64,000 nt of DNA from CAWGYT01 sp963826795 (GCA_963826795.1 CAWGYT010000008.1:434001-498000), one strand, 5' to 3'; counted from the stretch's first letter, positions 38,021-46,790 are shown. The notes: generated from the sequence alone by a model not told the origin. A program made the numbers and translations.

Positions 38021-39025
38021 TCAGTCCAGCGGAGGAACGGGGCGCCCGTCGTTGATCGAACCGAGGCTTTGATAGACAAGCGGATCGACCTCGTACGACA
38101 ACCAGATGACGTGGCCGTCGAGAAAGACGAAACAACAATCCGTCCCCTTGACGCTGCCAAACTTCAAGATCGAGGTGTCGCTATTGCCGGTCGGGAAACC
38201 CAACCCCGCTCCGCTGATCGTGTCCGGATTGGTGAAGCGCACCGTCGTCGGCAGCGACTCGCCCGCCAGACCCGCGAGATCATTCCAGAGCATGCCCGAG
38301 GTCGGGACCGGAGGTCCAATCCAGCGGTCGCCGACGCACAGCGTGTTCCCCAAGCCGTCCTTGACCGCCGCCGGAGGTACGGCCAGCTCGTAATGGAACG
38401 GACCCGAAAAGCGTGGATTGAATTTCGTCTGATAAGGACTCTCGAGCGTCAAACCCGCCGGACTGTTCGGCAGAGGAATCGCCTGCCCCTGATTGTCGAC
38501 GATCGTGCCACCGTTCGCGGAATAGTCCAGCGACGCGCCGAACGAGGCGGATCCGGAGTAGTCCTTCGGCCCCGAGATGAAGGGGCGGTCCCGCTGAGCG
38601 TCACGGCGGCGGGGATTCGCGTACGTCGGAATCGGCGTCGCCATCGCAATCAAGTTGTTCGGATGGGAACACTCGACCTTCGGGTCGAACCGGTCGTAGA
38701 TGTTCTGCTGCTCCAGATGGGGCAGAATTTCGAAGGCCCACGACGTGCTGCGGGGCAAGTTCTGAGTACTTCGCTTCACACCCGTGGGAAATTTGGCCAG
38801 CGGAGGATACGTCTGCTTCGACTCTTCGTAGGCCTGCACCGCCAAGCCAATCTGCTTGAGGTTGTTGGCGTTCTCGGTTCTTCGAGCCGAATCGCGAACC
38901 CCATTGACGGCCGGCAGCAGAATGCTCACGAGCACGCCAATGATCGCAATCACGACCAGCAACTCAACAATCGTAAACGCGGCTCGGCCGCGCGGTCGCG
39001 AACCTGCCGAGGTGAAATCCGACAT
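38021..39025 (-). CDS. DUF1559 prepilin-like protein
   Basis: 334 residues with a type IV pilin-like N-terminus: a basic leader, then AAFTIVELLVVIAIIGVLVS, the prepilin-peptidase cleavage/methylation site with the conserved Glu at position +5. The body has the planctomycete DUF1559 (SBP_bac_10) pattern: SARRTENANNLKQIGLAVQAYE, SWAFEILPHLEQQNIYDRFD, and near the C-terminus CCFVFLDGHVIWLSYEVDP, the family's H-x-x-W-L-type G/DGHV box. This family is heavily expanded in Planctomycetes, and the individual proteins are thought to be pseudopilins or surface proteins of unknown function. The gene is monocistronic on the minus strand, upstream of yraN. Confidence 0.92.
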   Translation of the reverse strand: MSDFTSAGSRPRGRAAFTIVELLVVIAIIGVLVSILLPAVNGVRDSARRTENANNLKQIGLAVQAYEESKQTYPPLAKFPTGVKRSTQNLPRSTSWAFEILPHLEQQNIYDRFDPKVECSHPNNLIAMATPIPTYANPRRRDAQRDRPFISGPKDYSGSASFGASLDYSANGGTIVDNQGQAIPLPNSPAGLTLESPYQTKFNPRFSGPFHYELAVPPAAVKDGLGNTLCVGDRWIGPPVPTSGMLWNDLAGLAGESLPTTVRFTNPDTISGAGLGFPTGNSDTSILKFGSVKGTDCCFVFLDGHVIWLSYEVDPLVYQSLGSINDGRPVPPLD

Positions 39026-39433
39026 CTGTACCTCCTCACTGCTTCCCGTTCGGTCCCGCTGCCCCGCGATGCCCGCTGCCCCACGATGCCCGCCGGAGAT
39101 CCAGCAAGAACGAGCTGCCGGTCGACGCCGCTGACGAAAAGTCGTGTGCCGAAAAGTCTGTTTTCGAAAGGCCAGTTGCGGCAGCCGCTAATCGGTGGAG
39201 AAATCCCCAGCGACGAACGTCTCCAGTGATCCAGTCTCCAGTGATCCAGTCTCCTGCCCCGACCTGAGCCACCGATGCCGCCAGCCGGCGCCCGCGCTGC
39301 CGCCGTATGCGAGCCCGTGTTCCCATGATGACAAATGGGACGGCGCAAGTCCACTACTTATTGAGAGTTCGGTCCCTGGTTTTGACCAGATTGACCCGGC
39401 CGGTACGTCGGCCAGAGCGAGTCGACGACTGCA
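39026..39433. repeat. 408-bp intergenic region with two short tandem duplications
   Basis: It holds a 17-bp duplication (GCTGCCCC[G/A]CGATGCCC) at 39058-39074/39075-39091 and a 15-bp duplication (GTCTCCAGTGATCCA) at 39219-39233/39234-39248. No gene is supported; the overlapping short frames on both strands have no family resemblance. Confidence 0.75.
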
Positions 39434-39619
39434 TCAACTCGGGCTCCGGACCCCGTCTTCGACCAGCTTCATCCAGACGGCCTGGAGGCGCGGCACGTTG
39501 GACTGACAGGAGCATAAACAGAACGTTCGCTCCCCGGTCGTCCGTTCGCGATGGTGGCAGAGCGGGCACTCCCAGACGCGTCGAAGCTCGTACTTCAGGC
39601 GTTCGTAGGGCCCCTTCAT
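39434..39619 (-). CDS. Small planctomycete zinc-ribbon protein
   Basis: 61 residues: MKGPYERLKYELRRVWECP, then CPLC and a downstream CLCSC cluster, giving four or five cysteines spaced like a treble-clef or rubredoxin-type zinc ribbon. The N-terminal MKGPYERLKY..RR.W.CP pattern is one I associate with conserved uncharacterised planctomycete proteins. No signal peptide is present, so it is cytoplasmic. Start ATG 39617-39619 is preferred, since upstream residues are unlike the rest and GGGAA lies close by. Function unknown; nucleic-acid or protein binding is plausible for a zinc ribbon. It lies 83 bp downstream of a PEP-CTERM gene on the same strand. Confidence 0.6.
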   Translation of the reverse strand: MKGPYERLKYELRRVWECPLCHHRERTTGERTFCLCSCQSNVPRLQAVWMKLVEDGVRSPS

Positions 39620-39702
39620 AATTTCCCAATTCCCATTCCCGCCAGACGGATCGCTCACTCGAAACACGCATCGCGTGAGCGGCGTCGTTCAACGCGGGTC
39701 GT

Positions 39703-40428
39703 TCAACGAGGTCGCCGCTTTCGCCGCTGCCGGCAGCGCCGGCCACTTACCAGTCCCAGGGCGCCCAGCGCGATCCCTGGCCAGGCACTGGGCTCGGGCA
39801 CCGCCGCGACCTTTTCGCGACCCGCGAAACTGACTTCGGCCAAGCCGACCCAATCCGGGCTGCCCAGGTTACTGAGGATTCGCAGCTCAATGTAACGCAC
39901 ACAGTCCGGAATCGGCAAGAAAACGCACTCGCCGAACGCGTTAAAACGCTCGACGGGCTGCAACCCAACTCCCTTGAGCGACGCGGAATTGCCGCTCAGC
40001 TGGCCAACTTCACGCCCCGAACCGTCCCGCATCACGAGCTCGAATTCCGAGATACCCCAGTCCTCCATCCCGTCGCCTCGTAGTTGCCAGACCCACATCT
40101 CGCTGACAAGGAACTCCTTGCCGAGATCAAACTCCAATGAGATCGGAAAGCCGGATTCCTCAAGCGGCATTTGCCAGATCGTGGCCGGATCCGAGCCGTG
40201 CTGAGCCAGGATCGGATTGCGATGAGTCAGGCCCGTTCCGTCATACAGACTGGAATTCGCCGCGCGTTGAACGCCGCTGGCGCGGACCGTGGCCGCGATC
40301 GGCTGGACCATCTGATAGGGGCCGAAAACCGGCGGGAGAATCGTCGCCGACGACGCGAGCGCCGGAGCGACCGCAACCGTCAGAGCGGCCCATGAACCGA
40401 GAAGCCTTCCGTGAGACGTCGCGCGCAT
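39703..40428 (-). CDS. PEP-CTERM exported protein, discoidin-like body
   Basis: 241 residues. A signal peptide (MRATSHGRLLGSWAALTVAV, ending at ALASSA) precedes a beta-sandwich body resembling F5/8-type (discoidin-like) carbohydrate-binding domains (ISLEFDLGKEFLVSEMWVW, then YIELRILSN..WVGLAEVSF). The C-terminus has the sorting signal VPEPSAWPGIALGALGL and a basic end (RRCRQRRKRRPR). It is presumably processed by an exosortase and released to or retained at the outer surface. Ligand unknown. Transcription would come from the 923-bp region to its right, which holds the large repeat cluster. Confidence 0.8.
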   Translation of the reverse strand: MRATSHGRLLGSWAALTVAVAPALASSATILPPVFGPYQMVQPIAATVRASGVQRAANSSLYDGTGLTHRNPILAQHGSDPATIWQMPLEESGFPISLEFDLGKEFLVSEMWVWQLRGDGMEDWGISEFELVMRDGSGREVGQLSGNSASLKGVGLQPVERFNAFGECVFLPIPDCVRYIELRILSNLGSPDWVGLAEVSFAGREKVAAVPEPSAWPGIALGALGLVSGRRCRQRRKRRPR

Positions 40429-40599
40429 TCAGCGCCTCCCTGCCAAAATACCCGTCGGTAATCCTTCCGTCGCGATCTCGAGCGAGTCCTTAGCAAACCA
40501 GCTTTGAGACGTCGCGACAAGAGCGGTTTTTGAACCCTCCGCTCGAAGCGGATCGTGCCGCTTTATAAGTTCTTTTTTGTCAAGGCGTTGAGCATTCCT

Positions 40600-41130
40600 C
40601 CATGCGCGCCCGGGTGAGGTCGCCCGGGTCCCGCGGGCGGGTGAGGATTGAACGTCTGGCTGGGGGCGGAGCCCCCCTCATCCGGCCTTCGGCCACCTTC
40701 TCCCGCGTTGGGGAGAAGGGACATCGGGCGGCCACCTTCTCCCGCGTTGGGGAGAAGGGACAGGGTTGTGTCACCTCTCCCGTTCCGGGAGAGGTCGCCG
40801 CGCAGCGGCGGGTGAGGGCTCGCGCGGCGGGTTAAGGCGGAGCGCCTGGCAGGGCGGGCGGCCCCCCTCATCCGGCCTTCGGCCACCTTCTCCCGCGTTG
40901 GGGAGAAGGGACATCGGGCGGCCACCTTCTCCCGCGTTGGGGAGAAGGGACATCGGGCGGCCACCTTCTCCCGCGTTGGGGAGAAGGGACATCGGGCGGC
41001 CACCTTCTCCCGCGTTGGGAAGGGACATGGCGCAGAAACGTGGGGCAGTCACCTCTCCCGAGCCCGGGAGAGGTCGGCCTGGTCCCGCAGGCGGGACCAG
41101 GCCGGGTGAGGGAGGGCCCCCCTTGTTGTC
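40600..41130. repeat. Large palindromic repeat cluster (CCTTCTCCC family), 39-bp units 2x and 4x
   Basis: The 39-bp unit begins GGCCACCTTCTCCCGCGTTG and contains the hairpin CCTTCTCCC-GCGTT-GGGGAGAAGG. It occurs at 40691 and 40730, and again at 40881, 40920, 40959 and 40998, the last with a small deletion. Each run is introduced by CCCCCTCATCCGGCCTTC. Between and after them lie CACCTCTCCC...GGGAGAGGT hairpins (about 40771-40796 and 41050-41075) and a GGTCCCGC..GCGGGACC palindrome. The 6530-6840 block carries the same modules in the opposite orientation. It occupies most of the 923-bp gap 40429-41351, where no gene is supported. Confidence 0.92.
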
Positions 41131-41351
41131 GCGGCAAATCGCGTCATGCCCGGCAGCCAACCGCTTCTTTCCTGCGCCGAACTGCTAGTTTCAACACAGG
41201 GCGTCGACGGTGTTTCCCAAGAGGACCGCCACTTTCGATTCGGCGTGTCACGATTCGGAGCAGGTCAGCCCCCTTGTGTGCAACGCTCGAGTTGCCCGCG
41301 GGACGACGTTTCTTGTTGTTTGTCACGTGTTCATCGCCAGGAATTCATTTT

Positions 41352-42926
41352 ATGAATCGCGCGAACTTCATTTACCGAGCGGCATTCATCGCGGTTGGAA
41401 TGGTATCGTCGCTGCGCGCCGAGCCGATTCATTTGATTGCGATCGGTCGGTTCGATACGGGAACCATCGGAGGCGGTGCGGCCGAGATCGTGACCTACCA
41501 TCATCCCAGCCAACGCCTGTTTTCCGTCAATACGGTCGACCGCTCGATCGACATCATTTCGATCGCGGATCCTACGCATCCCACGCGGGTCGGACGCGTT
41601 CCGCTGGCTGGTTATGGTAGCCTGCCGACGTCGGTCGTCGCGCGGGACGACGTGTTGGCCGCCGCGGTGCTTGGAAGCAATCCGGCGGGCGCCGGGCAGG
41701 CGGTTTTTTTCACGCCGGACGGCCGGCTGCTGGGCGCCGTCCGCGTGGGCGACCATCCGGACATGCTCAGCTTTTCCCCCAACGGCCGCTACCTGGTGGT
41801 CGCCAATGAAGGCGAGCCTTCAGCCGACGGACAGCAGGATGGACAGGGCAGCGTTTCCGTCATCTCGTTACCAAGCTCCGTCGGGTCCAGCGAGGCAGTT
41901 GCCGAGATCGAAGTTCGAGACGCCGACTTCCGGGCGTGGAACGACCGGGAACTGCCGAAGGGCGTCCACCGGGTCCAGCGGGACATTCCGCTGAGCCAGG
42001 ATCTGGAGCCCGAGGGAATCGCCATCTCGGACGATTCGCGAACCGCCTTCGTCTCACTCCAGGAGAACAATGCCGTCGCCGTCGTCGACCTCGGCACGGC
42101 CCAAGTCACGCGTTTGCTGGGGCTGGGGCTGAAAGACCATAACCAAACGGGAAACGAGCTGGATCTGAGTGGAGCGGGCCGACTAGATCAGATCCGTGCC
42201 TGCCCCGTACACGGGATCTTCCAACCCGATAACGTGGCTTGGTTTCGGGCCGGCAGTGAGGCGTTCCTCGCGCTGGCCAACGAAGGCGACGCACGGGGCA
42301 ATGAGGCCTTTTCGGAAGAAGTGAAGCTAAGCGATGCAACGCTTGACGCCGAACATTTTCCTCAGGCGGCCGAGCTGCAGGACCCCGCGCGATACGGCGA
42401 GTTGATTGTCAGTCGGACGGGGGACCTTGATGGCGACGGCGATCTCGACGAACTGCTCACGTTCGGCGGCCGGTCCCTCTCGATTCTTACTGCCGAGGGC
42501 GCTCCTGTGTACGAGAGCGGAAACCTGATCGAGAAGTCAGTCGGTGCCCGAACGCTCCGACAGCGGCAGGCCAATCCCGACGCTCCGGCGACGCCACCTC
42601 AGAAGAAGGGCCCAGAACCCGAAGGCCTGGCTATCGGTCGCCTCGGCAAACGCACCTACGTTTTCGTGGGATTGGAGCGAGACGGCGGCATCATGACCTG
42701 GGACGTGACGCAACCGAAGGCGGCCGAGCTGGTCGATTATATGCATCCATCCGAGCAACGAGACGCGCCACCGGGCACGGCGTCGGATGTGGCTCCCGAG
42801 GGACTCTATTTCATTTCGGCCGAGCAAAGCCCGAGCCAGGAGCCATTGCTGGCCGTGGCCAACGAGGTCAGCGGCTCGGTCACACTCTACGCGATCCGGC
42901 CCGGAAAGCGACCCGGGTCCCCATGA
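41352..42926 (+). CDS. Exported choice-of-anchor-I-type beta-propeller protein
   Basis: 524 residues with a signal peptide (MNRANFIYRAAFIAVGMVSS, cleavage after LRA). The body is a seven-bladed-type propeller of the choice-of-anchor-I family: RLFSVNTVDRSIDIISI, SFSPNGRYLVVANEGEPS, EGIAISDDSRTAFVSLQENN, FLALANEGDARG, KGPEPEGLAIGRLGKRTYVFV and LLAVANEVSGSVTLYAI. Some relatives carry phosphatase or phytase-like annotations, but no catalytic residues can be assigned with confidence here. Unlike many relatives it has no PEP-CTERM or other anchor at its C-terminus, so it should be soluble after export. It is convergent with dnaB, stops 13 bp apart. Confidence 0.82.
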   Translation: MNRANFIYRAAFIAVGMVSSLRAEPIHLIAIGRFDTGTIGGGAAEIVTYHHPSQRLFSVNTVDRSIDIISIADPTHPTRVGRVPLAGYGSLPTSVVARDDVLAAAVLGSNPAGAGQAVFFTPDGRLLGAVRVGDHPDMLSFSPNGRYLVVANEGEPSADGQQDGQGSVSVISLPSSVGSSEAVAEIEVRDADFRAWNDRELPKGVHRVQRDIPLSQDLEPEGIAISDDSRTAFVSLQENNAVAVVDLGTAQVTRLLGLGLKDHNQTGNELDLSGAGRLDQIRACPVHGIFQPDNVAWFRAGSEAFLALANEGDARGNEAFSEEVKLSDATLDAEHFPQAAELQDPARYGELIVSRTGDLDGDGDLDELLTFGGRSLSILTAEGAPVYESGNLIEKSVGARTLRQRQANPDAPATPPQKKGPEPEGLAIGRLGKRTYVFVGLERDGGIMTWDVTQPKAAELVDYMHPSEQRDAPPGTASDVAPEGLYFISAEQSPSQEPLLAVANEVSGSVTLYAIRPGKRPGSP

Positions 42927-42939
42927 CCCCTTGCCCCGT

Positions 42940-44364
42940 CTAAAACTCGGCGTTGAACTGTTCGAACTCGTCGTAGTGCTGCGGGGCCGGATTCGCAAAT
43001 CGCGTAAACTCCTTGCGCCAGACAAGCTCGACCTCGCCGATCGGACCGTTTCGCTGCTTGGCAATAATGATCTCCGCCTGACCGGCGACCTGGTCGCGCT
43101 CATCGGGGGCACGGTAATATTCTTCGCGGTGCACGAACATCACGACATCCGCGTCCTGCTCGATCGCCCCAGATTCCCGCAGGTGACTCAGACGAGGCCG
43201 ATTTTCTTTGGCCACCTCGGCCTGGCGATTGAGCTGAGCCAGACAGAGGACGGGGACTTCGACCTCCCTTGCCAAACCTTTCAAGCGGCGTGCCATTTTG
43301 GCCACCTGTTCCTGGCGGGGATCCGAGGGATTGTCCGGCTCGATCAGCTGCAAGTAATCGATGACCACCAATCCGAGCCCCTTTTCACGCCGCTTGATCC
43401 GGCGTGCGGCCGCCGCAATTTCACTGACCGTTCGGCTCGGCGAGTCATCGACATACAGCGCACAGTCGCTCATCACGGCCGCCGTCTCGACGAGCCGCTT
43501 GCGATCGTCCTTCGAAATGGTTCCGTTGCGAAGTCGAGATCCGTTGACTTCGGCCACGGAACAGAGCATCCGGTCGGCCAACTCGATCGACGACATCTCC
43601 AAGCTGATAAACAAGACGGGCATTTTCTGCTGCAGGGCCACATGTTCCGCGATGTTCATCGCCAGCGCCGTCTTGCCCATGCTGGGCCGAGCCGCCAGGA
43701 CCAGCAACTCGGAATTATGGAGACCACCGGTCAGATTATCGAGTTCGCGAAACCCCGTCTCGACGCCGCCGGCCAGATGCTCGCCCTTCATCCGCGCGTC
43801 GATTCGATCCATGGCGACGTGCAGAATTTCACGAATTTCGTTCAGCGATGAACTCTCGCCTCGTTCAAGAATCGAGAAGATGCGCTGCTCAGCCCGCGAC
43901 AACAACGCGGGGGCATTCGCATCCGGCGCGTAGGCCTCCTGCAGAATCTCGGTGCACGCATTGATCAGCGACCGGCACGTGGCGTGATGCCGAACGACCT
44001 CGGCATAGTAGGTCGCATGCGCGGCCGTGGCCACCGAGTTGCCGACCTGCGCCAGAAACGACGCCCCCCCCATCGAATCGAACGCGTCCTGCCGTTTGAG
44101 TTCATCGACAAGCAGCGTCACGTCGATCCGTTTCCCCGCATCATGCATCGCCGAGATCTGCTGAAACAGCTTGCGATGCGCTTCGTCGTAAAAGTCATCC
44201 GGACGGAGGATCATGACGATCTCGTCGCAGACATCCGGCCGCAACAGAATGCTGCCCAGCACCGCCATCTCCGCCTGCAAATTGCACGGAGGTTGCCGGT
44301 CCAGAATTCGCTCAAATCCCAACGACCCCGGGCCCACTCGATCCATCCGACGCGTCTTTGTCAT
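42940..44364 (-). CDS. dnaB: Replicative DNA helicase DnaB
   Basis: 474 residues. The N-terminal domain (CNLQAEMAVLGSILLRPDVC) binds primase. The RecA-like core has Walker A ARPSMGKTALAMNIA, FISLEMSSIELADRML, Walker B GLVVIDYLQLI, PVLCLAQLNRQAE and RESGAIEQDADVVMFVHRE. Length is normal and no intein interrupts the usual insertion points. DnaB forms the hexamer that unwinds DNA at the fork. It is the last gene of the minus-strand rpsF-ssb-rplI-dnaB cluster, 187 bp after rplI. A half-site of the GGGGTCAG repeat family lies in that gap near 44495. Confidence 0.97.
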   Translation of the reverse strand: MTKTRRMDRVGPGSLGFERILDRQPPCNLQAEMAVLGSILLRPDVCDEIVMILRPDDFYDEAHRKLFQQISAMHDAGKRIDVTLLVDELKRQDAFDSMGGASFLAQVGNSVATAAHATYYAEVVRHHATCRSLINACTEILQEAYAPDANAPALLSRAEQRIFSILERGESSSLNEIREILHVAMDRIDARMKGEHLAGGVETGFRELDNLTGGLHNSELLVLAARPSMGKTALAMNIAEHVALQQKMPVLFISLEMSSIELADRMLCSVAEVNGSRLRNGTISKDDRKRLVETAAVMSDCALYVDDSPSRTVSEIAAAARRIKRREKGLGLVVIDYLQLIEPDNPSDPRQEQVAKMARRLKGLAREVEVPVLCLAQLNRQAEVAKENRPRLSHLRESGAIEQDADVVMFVHREEYYRAPDERDQVAGQAEIIIAKQRNGPIGEVELVWRKEFTRFANPAPQHYDEFEQFNAEF

Positions 44365-44551
44365 GCTGCAATCCTTTTACCGACGTGGGTCGCTGACACC
44401 AAGTGCCAACGAGGCGGTCGTGGGCGGTTCCGTTGGCCGGACCGCGACGCGCATAAACCTAGCGCTGTGTCCCAGCGAAGACGTGGGGTCGCGAAAAGGG
44501 GTCAGCTCCAGTGCGGGGCAGCGGGAGCCGACCGAAATCCCGTCCGGCCGC

Positions 44552-45085
44552 TCAGGAGTCGTCGCCCACGGCGGGCACGACCCAGACCTTCAGCTCGGCG
44601 CGAACCGACGCATGGAGCTGGACTTTGACGGTATAAAGACCCAGCTCTTTCAGTGGACCGTCCAATTTGATTTGATCGGGTGACAGGACCAGATCCTGAG
44701 CCTTCAGAGCCTTGACAATCTCGACCGCTCCGACGCTGCCATAGAGGTGTCCTTCGTCGTTGGCGTTCGCCTCGATCGTCACACTCTGTCGCGAAATCGA
44801 ATCGGCCGTCGACTGGATCCCGGCCAGACGCGCCTTCTCGATCGATTCCAGCTTGGCCCGATGCTTCTCCACCATGCGCTTGTGGTGGTCCGTGGCAACG
44901 GTCGCCAGACCTTGGGGAATCAGATAATTATTGGCGTAGCCCGGGCGGACTTCGACGACATCCCCTTGTTGCCCCAGGTCGGCGACCGTCTGGATCAGCA
45001 ACAACTCGATGCCGCGATTGACGCCCTTGGGCAACCGCTTCTGCTGGAGACCTGACTTTCGGAGTTTGGCTTTTGACTGAGGCAT
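44552..45085 (-). CDS. rplI: 50S ribosomal protein L9 with basic N-terminal extension
   Basis: 177 residues. The L9 body is complete: ELLLIQTVADLGQQGDVVEVRPGYANNYL (positions ~24-52), the long connecting helix (KHRAKLESIEKARLAG) and the C-terminal rRNA-binding domain (LYGSVGAVEIVKAL, YTVKVQLHASV). In most bacteria L9 begins directly at the first beta-strand. Here about 23 basic residues (MPQSKAKLRKSGLQQKRLP) precede it. ATG 45083-45085 was chosen over one at 45139 because AAGGAAAG precedes it. It lies 113 bp after ssb; the rpsR gene that often stands between ssb and rplI is missing. Confidence 0.95.
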   Translation of the reverse strand: MPQSKAKLRKSGLQQKRLPKGVNRGIELLLIQTVADLGQQGDVVEVRPGYANNYLIPQGLATVATDHHKRMVEKHRAKLESIEKARLAGIQSTADSISRQSVTIEANANDEGHLYGSVGAVEIVKALKAQDLVLSPDQIKLDGPLKELGLYTVKVQLHASVRAELKVWVVPAVGDDS

Positions 45086-45198
45086 GAGGGGTTTACTTTC
45101 CTTGAGTTTCAAACCGTTGGGATTTATCGATCCGAGCACCCGGCAAGCGGTCGCGGGTGATCGAGCCCGGCCGTCGGAGCAGGCCCGGGCCTGCTTCG

Positions 45199-45657
45199 CT
45201 AAAATGGTATATCGTCGTCGACCTCCGAATGATCCGCACCGCCACCGGCGCCGCCACCGCCACCGCGCGAGTCCCGGGCGCCGGCCGCCTCGCCTTCGGT
45301 TCGGCCGCCGCCGCTTCCGCCTCCACCGCCACGCGTCCCGAGCATCTGCATCCGCTCGCCAACGACCCGCAATTTCGAGCGTTTTTGGCCGTCTTGCTCC
45401 CAGGAGTCCAACTTCAGCCGTCCTTCAATCAGAACCGGCGAGCCCTTGCTCAGGTATTCACTCGCGATCTCGGCGGTCCTTCCCCAGAGCGTCACATCGA
45501 CGAACGTGGTCTCGTCAACCCACTCGCCGGATTGCGACTTCCGACGATCGTTCACGGCCATCCCCAGATCGGTGACCGCCATGCCATTGGGGGTATAGCG
45601 GAGTTCGATGTCGCGGGTCACATTCCCGACCAGGATCACGCGGTTATAACTCGCCAT
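45199..45657 (-). CDS. ssb: Single-stranded DNA-binding protein
   Basis: 152 residues. The OB-fold domain (YNRVILVGNVTRDIELRYT, TTFVDVTLWGRTAEIASEYL, SPVLIEGRLKLDSWE) spans the first ~110. A Gly/Arg-rich flexible linker follows, and the acidic C-terminal tip DDDIPF recruits repair and replication partners such as RecO, PriA and the polymerase chi subunit. ATG 45655-45657 gives the standard MASYNRV start. It stands between rpsF and rplI in the same orientation, a classical arrangement. The gap to rpsF carries a 14-bp tandem duplication. No anomalies. Confidence 0.96.
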   Translation of the reverse strand: MASYNRVILVGNVTRDIELRYTPNGMAVTDLGMAVNDRRKSQSGEWVDETTFVDVTLWGRTAEIASEYLSKGSPVLIEGRLKLDSWEQDGQKRSKLRVVGERMQMLGTRGGGGGSGGGRTEGEAAGARDSRGGGGGAGGGADHSEVDDDIPF

Positions 45658-45702
45658 GGCTGCCTCCGTTGTTGGTCAACTCACGCGACATCGGCACACA
45701 TC

Positions 45703-45730
45703 GGTCAATTCTGAGCGGTCAATTCTGAGC
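45703..45730. repeat. 14-bp tandem duplication between rpsF and ssb
   Basis: GGTCAATTCTGAGC occurs twice head-to-tail (45703-45716, 45717-45730) in the short gap between the rpsF stop and the ssb start. It is one more example of the short tandem duplications typical of this window. Confidence 0.85.
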
Positions 45731-45770
45731 GGGCGACACGGCACCGGCGCCGCGTTTCGCAGGCGGTGAA

Positions 45771-46187
45771 TCAATCTTCCTTTGCGTCGCTCTTCGCCTC
45801 AACGCCACCCTCACCACCCGCCTCAGCCCCAACGGCGACGGGCCGACGGGATTCGCTGCTGGAGGTCGCATGAGCAACCAGGGCCTCCACAAGTCGCTCG
45901 TCGACCTTCAGGACCAAGCTGCGCAGGATGTTCTCGTTCAACTGGCATGCCCGGTTCAATTCCGGCTGCTTGGTGCTATCCAGCTTGAAATAGGTCAGCC
46001 AGTAGGTTCCTTTGCGGTGCCCATCGATCGGATACGCCAATCGCTGCTCGTTCCAAAGCCGGCTGACGAGCATCTCACCGCCGCACTTTTCCACGATTTG
46101 GCTGATCCCGCTCGAGACCGCGTTGGCGTCTCGGGCGTACCGATTCGAATCCAGGATGAACATCCCTTCGTAAACGTTGGTGGCCAA
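45771..46187 (-). CDS. rpsF: 30S ribosomal protein S6
   Basis: 138 residues. The ferredoxin-like bS6 core is complete: NVYEGMFILDSNRYARD, GGEMLVSRLWNEQRLAYPIDGHRKGTYW and FKLDSTKQPELNRACQLNENILRSLVLKVD. S6 pairs with S18 in the platform of the small subunit. The C-terminal ~30 residues (Gly/Ala/Glu-rich, ending EAKSDAKED) are an acidic extension. It is the first of rpsF-ssb-rplI-dnaB and begins 33 bp after the pth stop, so co-transcription with pth is likely. Its partner gene rpsR is not in the window. Confidence 0.95.
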   Translation of the reverse strand: MATNVYEGMFILDSNRYARDANAVSSGISQIVEKCGGEMLVSRLWNEQRLAYPIDGHRKGTYWLTYFKLDSTKQPELNRACQLNENILRSLVLKVDERLVEALVAHATSSSESRRPVAVGAEAGGEGGVEAKSDAKED

Positions 46188-46220
46188 GTCGAATTCTCCT
46201 CGTGACTCAAGTTTTTTCCG

Positions 46221-46790
46221 CTAGGTTAAGCTCGTATTGTACTGATTCATGCAATAGGGGACATCGTGGGTGACCCAGTCATCAATCCCTTGGGCCGCCC
46301 GTTCAATCGCCGAGTCAATCACCGCCCGCTCGGTAGCCGAAAAGCGGCTAAGCACGAAATCGGCCGCGTCCCACCCGGCTGGCGTCGAACCGATGCCGAC
46401 CCTCAGCCGCGCGAAATCGTCGCTGCCAAGATGCTGAATGATGTCGGCCAATCCTTTCTGCCCGCCCGCCGAACCACCCGGCCGGAACCGGAGTCGCCCC
46501 AGGGGCAAATTCAGGTCATCGCAAACGACCAGCACGTCCGATCGCTGCAATTTATAAAAGTCGATCGCAGCCCGCGCGCTTTGGCCGCTGCGATTCATGA
46601 ACGTCTGCGGGCACAACAGGACGACCCGCCCGTTCGGCCCGGGATAGTCGACGAGTTCGCCCTGAAACCGATTCACCGCAGGTCCGGCCGCATGGTATCG
46701 CGCCAAAACCGACAGCACATCGAAGCCCACATTGTGCCGCGTGCCTTGGTACTTTCGACCTGGATTCCCCAGGCCCACCACCAACTTCAT
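46221..46790 (-). CDS. pth: Peptidyl-tRNA hydrolase
   Basis: 189 residues. Pth recycles peptidyl-tRNA dropped from ribosomes. Active-site segments: MKLVVGLGNPGRKYQGTRHN (with the catalytic His in RHNVGF), the Asn in PQTFMNRSGQS, and VVCDDLNLPLGRLRFRPGGS with SAGGQKGL. ATG 46788-46790 was chosen since it yields the canonical N-terminus; a start at 46910 would add 40 non-homologous residues. It follows rplY (235-bp gap) and precedes rpsF. The order rplY-pth is common to many bacteria. Confidence 0.95.
   Translation of the reverse strand: MKLVVGLGNPGRKYQGTRHNVGFDVLSVLARYHAAGPAVNRFQGELVDYPGPNGRVVLLCPQTFMNRSGQSARAAIDFYKLQRSDVLVVCDDLNLPLGRLRFRPGGSAGGQKGLADIIQHLGSDDFARLRVGIGSTPAGWDAADFVLSRFSATERAVIDSAIERAAQGIDDWVTHDVPYCMNQYNTSLT

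Noticed and set aside
37649..39229. 526-codon open frame on the plus strand
   Set aside because: It is antisense to yraN and the DUF1559 gene and crosses the intragenic repeat. No motif.
40600..41130. Open frames through the repeat cluster reading like MSLLPNAGEGGR
   Set aside because: They are periodic artefacts of the 39-bp repeat and occur on both strands.
42940..44364. Intein in DnaB
   Set aside because: The Walker A and downstream motifs are continuous and the length is normal.
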